DNA of 9,756 nucleotides from positions 1 through 9,756 of the forward strand of contig CAKSWA010000056.1 of assembly GCA_934511165.1 (NCBI GenBank). Reading direction: 5' to 3'. The notes under the pieces are model-generated. The model had not been told where the DNA came from and did no database searches. It saw nothing but the letters and a program-made list of their open reading frames with translations. Positions 1 through 6,865 of the stretch are shown piece after piece. The stretch's first letter is position 1; every line of letters begins with the position of its first letter. Both the position numbers and the translations under genes were made by a program. Source of the stretch: an uncultured Oscillospiraceae bacterium (GTDB lineage: Bacteria; Bacillota; Clostridia; Oscillospirales; Oscillospiraceae).

Positions 1-1288
1 GAATATCCGTCTCGTCCACGCTCACGGTGAGCTTCATGCTCGTATCCGACGAGAGCGTGAGGAGCTTCGTTTCGCCGCTTGTCGCCGTGCTGCCGGAAGA
101 GGACGAGCCGTCTCCGGAGGAATCCGAGCCGTCTGAGCCGTAGGAAGTGTAGGCATTCATCATGCCGCCGTACACCATGCCTCCGCCGCCGGCGGGGGAG
201 TCCGTATTATCGGAGGCAGAGGCTGTTTTGTCGCTGTAGTCAATGGAGGAGACGGAGCCGTCAAACGGCGCTGTCACCGCTCCGGCGCTGTACATGCCGA
301 GCAGCGCCATGAGATCCTCTTCCTTCTCGCGGCGGTCCTTGAGGACGGATTCATAGTTCGCGCTGTAGGCCGTGTCGCGCAGATTGAAGAGATAGTTGCC
401 CGCGTACACCTGCCGGTTCTCGGCGGTGTTTACCGCGGAGACAACGCCCGCGTAGCCGGTGATGCGCAGCGGGTTGTGGATATAGAGCGTGCCGCTGCCG
501 ACGGCATTGCCGTCCGCATCCTGCACGCTGGCCGCAGCATCGACCGCCGGGCCGTTGTCGGTGAGGAGGACGGTCGCCTTGCCGCTCTGGAGCTTGTCCA
601 CCGTGCCGGGGTACGTCTTTTCGTCTACGGTCACGCTGACCTTGTCGCCCGCGGCGAGAGAGCCGGCGTCGATATCCACGGCCATGTACCCGTCAAGCGA
701 GAGCACCGCGAGAGCGCCGTGCTCCATCATGCAGGCAGAGACGTCGTCATCCTTCTGCGCGTAGACGATCTTCACGCGGCCGTTCACGCCGGTCGTTATG
801 TACGGCTGCACCGTTTCGCCGGTCGCGGCGCGCAGCTGCTCGTCGAGCTTATTGAGCTCCGCCTGCACAGTACTCATCGCGCCCATAACGGAGGAGAGCT
901 CCACCGTGGCGAGCGCGTCGCCCTTCTTCACGGTCTCGCCCGCTTTGACGAGGATCTTTTCGAGCTTCACGCCCTTGGGCAGGACGATCTGCTGCGTGTC
1001 CGCGTCGGTGAGCATGCCCGAGCCGGAAACGGTCGTGCTGATGCTGCCGGTCGTGACGGTCGCCTCGCTCACGGTCGGGGCCTTCATGCTGCCGACGGCC
1101 TCACGGACCTTTTTCTTTGCCGCGCGCACGCCGAAGAAAATGGCGAGCGCGAGCACCACAACGATCGACACCGTCACAATGATGCGGCGGCGCTTTTTGC
1201 GCTGCTTTTCGCGCCGGATCGAGGCGAACAGCGCCTGGTCCCGATCCCCGGACTGCTCCGGGGCGGACGTTACCTTCTTTTCATCCAT
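1..1288 (-). CDS. HlyD/MacA/YknX-type membrane fusion protein (efflux periplasmic adaptor subunit), C-terminus cut off by window edge
   Basis: I translated this frame by hand from the ATG at 1288; it stays open for 429 codons to the window edge, so the C-terminus is missing. Residues 1-35 are charged and end in a run of Lys/Arg. Residues 36-54 are one hydrophobic segment, so the protein is probably N-terminally anchored with its bulk outside the membrane. Residues about 104-130 form a lipoyl-like half motif (VKAGETVKKGDAL), followed by a short helical stretch (about 132-155) and a return half from about 166. A second such unit seems to run from about 276 to 429, with APFDGSVSSID at 340-350 and TVSVDETDI at the end, typical of MacA/YknX-like adaptors. 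A Ser/Gly/Asp-rich linker occupies about 355-406. The start is supported by AGGAGA 8 nt upstream. Such adaptors usually work with a MacB/YknYZ-like ABC transporter or another exporter; none is visible here. Family is clear, substrate unknown. Confidence 0.85.
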   Translation of the reverse strand, partial: MDEKKVTSAPEQSGDRDQALFASIRREKQRKKRRRIIVTVSIVVVLALAIFFGVRAAKKKVREAVGSMKAPTVSEATVTTGSISTTVSGSGMLTDADTQQIVLPKGVKLEKILVKAGETVKKGDALATVELSSVMGAMSTVQAELNKLDEQLRAATGETVQPYITTGVNGRVKIVYAQKDDDVSACMMEHGALAVLSLDGYMAVDIDAGSLAAGDKVSVTVDEKTYPGTVDKLQSGKATVLLTDNGPAVDAAASVQDADGNAVGSGTLYIHNPLRITGYAGVVSAVNTAENRQVYAGNYLFNLRDTAYSANYESVLKDRREKEEDLMALLGMYSAGAVTAPFDGSVSSIDYSDKTASASDNTDSPAGGGGMVYGGMMNAYTSYGSDGSDSSGDGSSSSGSTATSGETKLLTLSSDTSMKLTVSVDETDI

Positions 1289-1296
1289 ACGTTTGG

Positions 1297-1302
1297 TCTC
1301 CT
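1297..1302 (-). promoter_or_regulatory. Shine-Dalgarno site of the adaptor gene
   Basis: AGGAGA on the minus strand lies 8 nt before the ATG at 1288. It decides the start, because the nearby ATG at 1284 is in another frame and has no better-placed site. Confidence 0.75.
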
Positions 1303-1325
1303 ATCGTCCTTTGATTTTTCCGGAT

Positions 1326-1331
1326 AGTATA
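1326..1331 (-). promoter_or_regulatory. Candidate -10 box for the adaptor gene
   Basis: TATACT on the minus strand would give a leader of roughly 30 nt before the adaptor ATG. No convincing -35 box lies 16-18 bp upstream; the best hexamers there are GC-rich. If real, the promoter probably needs an activator, or the gene may instead be read through from dnaE. Weak evidence. Confidence 0.25.
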
Positions 1332-1348
1332 TTTCTAAGACGTACCAA

Positions 1349-1362
1349 AACCGGATTCGGTT
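1349..1362. repeat. Short inverted repeat, possible operator
   Basis: AACCG and CGGTT flank a 4-nt centre. The repeat lies where the -35 region of the adaptor promoter would fall if TATACT at 1326-1331 is the -10 box. A regulator site is conceivable, but 5-bp arms also occur by chance. Confidence 0.25.
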
Positions 1363-1386
1363 CTGTTGCGTGGGTGACAATATGGT

Positions 1387-1422
1387 AACAAACCCCGCTT
1401 TAAGAATAAAGCGAAGTTTGTT
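1387..1422 (-). terminator. Two-part hairpin after dnaE, candidate terminator without a U-tract
   Basis: Two nested perfect 7-bp arms are visible: AACAAAC (1387-1393) pairs with GTTTGTT (1416-1422), and CGCTTTA (1396-1402) pairs with TAAAGCG (1407-1413). A 2x2 internal mismatch separates them and the loop is 4 nt. The hairpin starts 22 nt beyond the dnaE stop, a natural place for a terminator. On the dnaE-sense strand, however, the sequence after it is ACCATATTGTC, with no run of U. Termination may be weak, so it could instead act as a 3'-end stabiliser or a partial read-through point into the adaptor gene. Confidence 0.4.
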
Positions 1423-1444
1423 TAAAACTTTATTAAATCGTGTC

Positions 1445-4400
1445 TCACTTCACGATGACGTTTTCCTTTCCGCACTGCTCTTCCAGCTCGGCGACGAATG
1501 CCGGGTGGATGAGGCACGGCGCGCCGAGGCGCTTTTTCGTATCCTCCATATAAAGAACGATCCTCTCGTTTCCGGGGAACATCGTGAGCAGAAGCTTTAC
1601 CCGCCGGCAGAGCGGATGGTCCGCGCTCGGGATGCGCACATAGAGCGTGCGCGGCTTCCCGTCCGGTTTCGCCGCCGGAGGAGCGGGAGAAACGGCGGTG
1701 CGGCCCGGCACGTCCAGATCGGAGAGCGGGCGGATGGAGTCTACCATGACCTGCGGCTCTTTCTCGTCGCGCAGGGAGATCTTTCCGCGCACGAGAAGCG
1801 GCGCTGCGTCCTGCACATAGCTGCCGCCGGCATCAAGCGCGCGCTGGAACGCCAGAAGCTCCATCGAGCCGGTGTCATCCTCCAACTGAATATAGCTCAT
1901 GAGGGTGTTATTTCGCGTTGTGCGCGTTTTGTAGCTTGCCACGACGCCCGCGATCAGAACATCCTGCCCGTCGCGGAAGCGCTGGGGGTTCCCCTCGGCA
2001 AAGTCGTTCAAAATTGCGCCGATGGCAACTGCGCCGATATCACGCGCCCGGTCGCGATAGTCGTCCATGGGGTGACCGGTGAGATAGAGGCCGGTCGTCT
2101 CGCGCTCCATCGTCATGAGCTCCTGCCGGGTAAATTCCGGCACGTCCGGCAGCGGGATGGTGCGGACGCTCTCGCTTTCCGATTCGTCGCCGCCCATACC
2201 GAAGAGGTCGAGCTGCCCGGCAATATTTTTGCGGCTGTCGGCGGTGACGCTGTCGATGATCGGTCCTGCGGCTGTGAGCAGCGCGCGGCGCTTGAAGCCG
2301 AGGGAATCGAACGCCCCGGCCTTGATGAGCGACTCGACGGCGCGGCGGTTCAAGTCGCGCGGCACCATCCGGCGGCAGAACTCGTCGAGCGTGCGGAACG
2401 GCCCGCCGCTCTCGCGCTCGGCCTTGAGCTCTTCGATGAAGCCCCAGCCGATGCCCTTGATGGCGACGAGGCCGAAGCGGATGTTCTCACCCGCGACGGT
2501 AAAGTCAGCATCCGACTCGTTCACATCCGGCGGCAGGAGCTTTATGCCCATGTCGCGGCACTCGGCAATATACTCGGCGACCTTCGTGCTGTTATCGAGT
2601 ACGCTCGTGAGCAGTGCCGCCATATATTCGCGCGGGTGGTGGCATTTCATGTACGCCGTGCGGTACGTGACGAACGCATACGAAACGGCGTGCGCTTTGT
2701 TGAAGGCATAGTTCGCGAAATCGACGATCTCGTCGTAGATGCTGCCGGCAACGTCCTCCGGTACGCCGTTTGCAACGCAGCCGGGGATGTTTCGGACCGG
2801 ATCGCCGTGGATGAAGGCAACGCGCTCGGCATCGATGACGGCGTGCTTCTTCTTGCTCATCGCGCGGCGGATGACATCCGCCTGGCCGAGCGAGTATCCG
2901 GCGAGCTCCCGGAACACCTGCTGCACCTGCTCCTGATAGACCATGCAGCCATAGGTGACGCCGAGGATCGGCTCCAGCTTCGGGTGTTTATACCGGATCT
3001 TTTCCGGGTGCTGGCTGCATTCGAGAAATTTCGGGATGCTGTCCATCGGGCCGGGGCGGTATAGCGCAATGACGGCGGTGATATCCTCGAGAGACTTTGG
3101 CCGCAGCGCGGCGCACACGCCCGTGATGCCTGCCGATTCGAGCTGGAATACGCCGGAGGTCTTGCCCGCGGCGAGCATGTCGAACACGGCCGGGTCGTCC
3201 ATCGGGATGGTATCGATGGAGAAGCTCGGTTCCTTGCGCCGGACAAGCTTGGCCGCGTCCTCCAGTACCGTGAGGTTGCGAAGGCCGAGAAAGTCCATTT
3301 TCAGAAGACCCAGCTCTTCGAGTGTCGTCATCGTGTACTGCGTGACGGGGTTGCCGTCGTTCGTGGCGAGCGGGACATATTCGTACACCGGCCGGTGCGT
3401 GATGACGACGCCGGCGGCGTGGGTCGAGGCGTGGCGCGGCATGCCCTCCAATGCGCGGGCGGTGTCGATAAGGTTTTTGACCTTCTCGTCGCTCTCGTAC
3501 ATGTCCTTGAGGGGCTTCGAGAGCTTCAAAGCCTCGTCGAGCGTCATGTTGAGCGCGCCCGGGCCGCTCGGCACCTGCTTGGCGACGGCGTCCGTTTCCG
3601 CGTAGCTGATGTTCAGCGCGCGGCCAACGTCGCGGATAGCCATGCGCGCGGCCATCGTGCCGAAAGTGACGATCTGCGCAACGTGATCTGCGCCGTACTT
3701 GCGCGTTACATAGTCGATAACCTCTCCGCGGCGGCGGACGCAGAAGTCCATGTCGATATCGGGCATGCTCACGCGCTCGGGATTTAAAAACCGCTCGAAA
3801 AAGAGCGAGTAGCGGATCGGGTCAACGTCCGTGATGCCGAGCGTATAGGAGACCATGCTGCCGGCGGCGCTGCCGCGCCCTGGCCCGACGGGGATGCCGT
3901 GGCTCTTCGCATAGTGGACAAAGTCCCAGACGATAAGAAAGTAATCCACGAAGCCCATGCGGTGGATCATGTCAAGCTCGTACCGGAGCTGCGCTTCCAT
4001 TTCGCTCGTGCCGCTCTCTCCATAACGCCGCTCGTACCCCTCGCGGCAGAGGCGTGTGAGATAGGCGAAGCTGTCCGTTTCACCCTCCGGAAGCTTGTAT
4101 TCCGGCAGGTGGTAGTGGCCGAATTCAAAATCGTAGCGGCAGCGCGCGGCGATCTCCTCGGTGATGTCTGCGGCCTGCGGCTCTTCGGGAAAGAGCGCGC
4201 GCATCTCCTCCTCGCTCTTGAGATAGAGCTCCGGGGAGGAGAATTTCATCCGGTCGGGATCGTCCACAGTCTTGCCGGTCTGGATGCAGAGCAGGACATC
4301 CTGATTGCGGGCGTCTTCCTTATTAATATAATGTGCGTCGTTCGTCACGACGAGCGGGATGCCTGTTTCGCGCGAGAGACGGCGCAGCCCGAGCGCGGCC

Positions 4401-4948
4401 TTGCGCTCATCGGGAATGCCGTGATCCTGGATCTCCAGAAAGAAGTCTTCGCCGAAGAGCTCCCGCAGTTCGAGCGCTTTTTTCTTCGCGCCCTCATAAT
4501 CGTCTGCGACAATGTGCCGGGAGAGATATCCCGCAAGACAGCCGGAAAGGCAGATGAGCCCCTCGGCGTGCTCGTGCAGCAGTGCCCAGTCGATGCGCGG
4601 CTTGATATAAAATCCGTCCGTGAAGCCGCAGGAGACGAGATAGCAGAGATTGCGGTAGCCAACGTCGTTTTTGCACAGAAGGATAAGATGGGAATACTCG
4701 TTATCGATGCCGTGCTCGCGGTCGAAGCGGGAGCGCGGCGCAACATACACCTCGCAGCCGATGATCGGGCGGATGCCCTCGGCGAGGCACGCGCGGTAGA
4801 AAGAGACCGCGCCGTACATCACGCCGTGGTCGGTGACGGCGAGCGCCGTCTGCCCCAGCTCCTTGGCGCGGTGCGCCAGCTCCTTGATGCGGCAGGCGCC
4901 GTCGAGCAGGGAGTATTCCGTATGCACGTGCAGATGGACAAAGCCCAT
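1445..4948 (-). CDS. dnaE: DNA polymerase III subunit alpha (DnaE)
   Basis: This 1167-residue protein is a C-family replicative DNA polymerase that extends DNA from primers at the fork. The N-terminal PHP domain (about 1-270) keeps all nine expected metal ligands: H7, H9, D16, H41, E66, H87, C137, D204 and H206. The polymerase core carries GPGRGSAAGS near residue 352 and the catalytic aspartates D397 and D399 in PDIDMDF, with D552 in KMDFLGLRN. A helix-hairpin-helix stretch (KGIGWGF) is near 832. QLDLF at 912-916 matches a beta-clamp binding motif. An OB fold lies at about 990-1070, and a Pro/Ala-rich linker precedes the C-terminal domain. The length suits full-length DnaE. The start has AAAGGAG 6 nt upstream, inside the end of whiA, whose stop is 1 nt away, so translation is probably coupled. 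Clostridia usually also carry PolC, so the exact share of leading- and lagging-strand work cannot be read from here. Confidence 0.97.
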   Translation of the reverse strand: MGFVHLHVHTEYSLLDGACRIKELAHRAKELGQTALAVTDHGVMYGAVSFYRACLAEGIRPIIGCEVYVAPRSRFDREHGIDNEYSHLILLCKNDVGYRNLCYLVSCGFTDGFYIKPRIDWALLHEHAEGLICLSGCLAGYLSRHIVADDYEGAKKKALELRELFGEDFFLEIQDHGIPDERKAALGLRRLSRETGIPLVVTNDAHYINKEDARNQDVLLCIQTGKTVDDPDRMKFSSPELYLKSEEEMRALFPEEPQAADITEEIAARCRYDFEFGHYHLPEYKLPEGETDSFAYLTRLCREGYERRYGESGTSEMEAQLRYELDMIHRMGFVDYFLIVWDFVHYAKSHGIPVGPGRGSAAGSMVSYTLGITDVDPIRYSLFFERFLNPERVSMPDIDMDFCVRRRGEVIDYVTRKYGADHVAQIVTFGTMAARMAIRDVGRALNISYAETDAVAKQVPSGPGALNMTLDEALKLSKPLKDMYESDEKVKNLIDTARALEGMPRHASTHAAGVVITHRPVYEYVPLATNDGNPVTQYTMTTLEELGLLKMDFLGLRNLTVLEDAAKLVRRKEPSFSIDTIPMDDPAVFDMLAAGKTSGVFQLESAGITGVCAALRPKSLEDITAVIALYRPGPMDSIPKFLECSQHPEKIRYKHPKLEPILGVTYGCMVYQEQVQQVFRELAGYSLGQADVIRRAMSKKKHAVIDAERVAFIHGDPVRNIPGCVANGVPEDVAGSIYDEIVDFANYAFNKAHAVSYAFVTYRTAYMKCHHPREYMAALLTSVLDNSTKVAEYIAECRDMGIKLLPPDVNESDADFTVAGENIRFGLVAIKGIGWGFIEELKAERESGGPFRTLDEFCRRMVPRDLNRRAVESLIKAGAFDSLGFKRRALLTAAGPIIDSVTADSRKNIAGQLDLFGMGGDESESESVRTIPLPDVPEFTRQELMTMERETTGLYLTGHPMDDYRDRARDIGAVAIGAILNDFAEGNPQRFRDGQDVLIAGVVASYKTRTTRNNTLMSYIQLEDDTGSMELLAFQRALDAGGSYVQDAAPLLVRGKISLRDEKEPQVMVDSIRPLSDLDVPGRTAVSPAPPAAKPDGKPRTLYVRIPSADHPLCRRVKLLLTMFPGNERIVLYMEDTKKRLGAPCLIHPAFVAELEEQCGKENVIVK

Positions 4949-4949
4949 A

Positions 4950-5840
4950 TTAGTCTCCTTTGTATTCGAGCAGTTTCTTCAGCCGGTGGCCCATGCAGCT
5001 TTTGGACACCGGGGGGCTGGCGAGCCGCGCGAGATCGGCGAGGCTCGACTCGGGGTTCGCAATGCGCAGCATGGCCGTTTCCTGCAAAGCATCCGGAAGC
5101 GCGTCGAGCCCGTATTTCCGGTCGAGCTCGCGGATGGCGTCAAGCTGTTCCTGCGCGGCGAGGACGATTTTATCGGCGTTGGCGCTGTCGCAGTTGACGC
5201 GGCGGTTGACGGCGTTGCGCATATCCTTCTGCATCTTCGCCTGCATGATGCCCATCGCCGCGAGCGGCGCGCCGATCGTTGTGAGCACGTCTTCAATGGC
5301 TTCGGACTGCTTGAAATAGGTGATGTAACCGCCGCCGCGCACGGCGTCCTTCGGCGCAAAGCCCATTTCCAGCATGAGATTGAACGCCTCGCGGCTCACG
5401 CTCGGGTGGCTTGTGAGCAGCTCCATGTGGTAGCGCTTGTCCGGGTCGGTCACGCTGCCACCGGCGAGAAACGCCCCGCGAAAAAAGCTCTGCCGGCAGC
5501 AGTCGGTTTCGAGCATGCCGTAATTGATGTGGTGGGAAACGGCGCTCTCCTGCCCGAAAATTTCCAGGATCGCAAGGATTTTTTCCGGCGCTGTGATGAG
5601 AAACGTGCGCTTGCCTGCTGCGCCCTCCGGCGGCACATGGTCAAACGAGAGCGAGAACGCGCGCCGGAAAAGCTTCGGCAGACGCTGGGCAAAGGCGTCG
5701 TTCGCCGTGATGATGCGGATCTCCCGCCGGTCGAACGTGTGGCAGTATAAAAGCACGCCGTAGGCCTCGGCCCGCGCACAGCAGGTGCGGTTGAGCGGGA
5801 CGCGGCACAGCTCGTTTTTGGCTTCGGACGAAAAGGACAT
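4950..5840 (-). CDS. whiA: DNA-binding regulator WhiA
   Basis: WhiA is a conserved Gram-positive DNA-binding protein. It controls sporulation septation in Streptomyces and affects division and chromosome segregation in Bacillus. The 296 residues are close to the family's usual length. The start MSFSSEAKNELCRV is typical. An N-terminal domain with a degenerate LAGLIDADG homing-endonuclease fold includes RGAFLAGGSVTDP at 121-133 and GYITYFKQSEAIEDVL at 171-186. The linker stretch RRVNCDSANADK follows at 213-224. The C-terminal helix-turn-helix spans about 265-292 and ends in VSKSCMGHRLKKLLEY. No nuclease activity is expected, as the family has lost it. AAAGGGG 7 nt before the ATG (5848-5854) supports the start. 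It lies 20 nt after yvcK and 1 nt before dnaE. In Bacillus the gene is commonly followed by crh; here dnaE follows instead. Confidence 0.96.
   Translation of the reverse strand: MSFSSEAKNELCRVPLNRTCCARAEAYGVLLYCHTFDRREIRIITANDAFAQRLPKLFRRAFSLSFDHVPPEGAAGKRTFLITAPEKILAILEIFGQESAVSHHINYGMLETDCCRQSFFRGAFLAGGSVTDPDKRYHMELLTSHPSVSREAFNLMLEMGFAPKDAVRGGGYITYFKQSEAIEDVLTTIGAPLAAMGIMQAKMQKDMRNAVNRRVNCDSANADKIVLAAQEQLDAIRELDRKYGLDALPDALQETAMLRIANPESSLADLARLASPPVSKSCMGHRLKKLLEYKGD
4955..4961 (-). promoter_or_regulatory. dnaE Shine-Dalgarno site embedded in the whiA C-terminal codons
   Basis: AAAGGAG on the minus strand overlaps the last sense codons of whiA (Lys-Gly-Asp, then TAA) and ends 6 nt before the dnaE ATG. 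A ribosome terminating on whiA would sit on this site, which favours termination-reinitiation coupling. Confidence 0.8.
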
Positions 5841-5860
5841 GGGAAAACCCCTTTGTGTGT

Positions 5861-6865
5861 TTATCCGTATATGCGGGTGGGGGAGGCTTCGCGGTAAAGA
5901 TCGCGCAGCGCCGCGGCGAGCGCAGCGGGATCGTGGCGCACGAGCGCCTTTTCCCAGAGCGCCACGGGGGCGTACCGGACAGTGACGCCGAGCGCGGCGA
6001 GCGCTTCCTCATCTGCCGTGATGGGGACGGCACCTTCGCGGAGATACCCCTCCTGCGCCTCGGGCGGGATGGGAAGATTGTTTACAAGCGTATAGTCGAA
6101 GAGTCCTTCGCCGCCGTGGTCGAAGAGCGCGCGGACGTGGTCGACGGCGGTGTACCCCGCGGTCTCGCCGCTTTGGGTCATGAGATTCATAACATAGACC
6201 TTCACGGCGTCCGATTCGTGGATCGCCTCGCGGATGCCGGAGACGAGAAGGTTCGGGATGACGCTTGTATAAAGGCTGCCGGGGCCGAGCACGATGAGAT
6301 CGGCCTCGCGGATGGCGTCGAGGCAGGCGGGCAGAGCCGCCGGGTGCTCCGGCGAAAGATACGCCTGAACGATGCGCCGTGTGAGATCCTTTTTGTATTC
6401 GGCAATCTGCGATTCGCCCGTGACGGTCACGCCGTCGTCAAAATCGGCGAGGAGCTGCACGTTCTCGTTTGTGACGGGCAGAACGCGCCCGGTGATGGCG
6501 AGCACCTCGCTCATGCGCGCGACGGCTTCGTCGAAGGTTTCACACATGCCGTTGAGCGCGGCGAGAAAGAGATTGCCGAAGCTCTGACCGCGCAGCACGC
6601 CGTCCTGGAACCGGTAGGCGAGCAGAGCCTCCATTGTCGGCTCGGTGTTTGCAAGCGCCTGTAAGCAGTTGCGGATATCGCCGGGCGGGAGCATACCGAG
6701 CTCCTGCCGGAGCACACCGCTGCCGCCACCGTTGTCCATCACGGTGACGATGGCGGTGATGGACGGCGAAATGCGCTTTAAGCCGCGCAGCATGGTGGAA
6801 AGCCCGGTGCCGCCGCCGATGGCGGCGATCCGGATATCCGGACGGCGGGATGAGCGCTTTTTCAT
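5861..6865 (-). CDS. yvcK: YvcK/GlmR family regulator (CofD-like fold, UDP-sugar-linked control of cell-wall precursor supply)
   Basis: The 334-residue protein belongs to the YvcK branch of the CofD-like superfamily. In Bacillus, YvcK (GlmR) is needed for growth on gluconeogenic carbon sources, binds UDP-GlcNAc and helps direct carbon into amino-sugar synthesis. Visible hallmarks are the N-terminal nucleotide-fold loop IGGGTGLS (16-23), TVMDNGGGSGVLR (41-53), LPPGDIRNCL (59-68), LGPGSLYTS (193-201) and MTQSGETAGYT (229-239). The start shares ATGA with the rapZ stop, so the two are translationally coupled. A basic tail of about 9 residues (KKRSSRRP) precedes the first strand. The loop more often quoted as ADDGGSSG reads MDNGGGSG here, a mild variant. 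An enzymatic role is unlikely by family precedent; a regulatory cytoplasmic role is inferred. Confidence 0.95.
   Translation of the reverse strand: MKKRSSRRPDIRIAAIGGGTGLSTMLRGLKRISPSITAIVTVMDNGGGSGVLRQELGMLPPGDIRNCLQALANTEPTMEALLAYRFQDGVLRGQSFGNLFLAALNGMCETFDEAVARMSEVLAITGRVLPVTNENVQLLADFDDGVTVTGESQIAEYKKDLTRRIVQAYLSPEHPAALPACLDAIREADLIVLGPGSLYTSVIPNLLVSGIREAIHESDAVKVYVMNLMTQSGETAGYTAVDHVRALFDHGGEGLFDYTLVNNLPIPPEAQEGYLREGAVPITADEEALAALGVTVRYAPVALWEKALVRHDPAALAAALRDLYREASPTRIYG

Noticed and set aside
476..1327. Plus-strand open frame of 283 codons at the left end
   Set aside because: It is antisense to the adaptor gene, and its product is His/Arg-rich without motifs. The minus-strand frame has an anchor segment, lipoyl motifs and a good ribosome site.
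1370..3064. Long plus-strand open frame of 564 codons opposite dnaE
   Set aside because: It lies wholly antisense to a clearly real dnaE. Its protein is a low-complexity mix rich in Arg, Ala, His and Val with no family motif, as expected for the reverse frame of GC-rich codons. No ribosome site supports its GTG start.
3899..5197. Plus-strand open frame of 432 codons opposite dnaE and whiA
   Set aside because: It is a shadow of two well-supported genes and crosses their junction; no recognisable domain.
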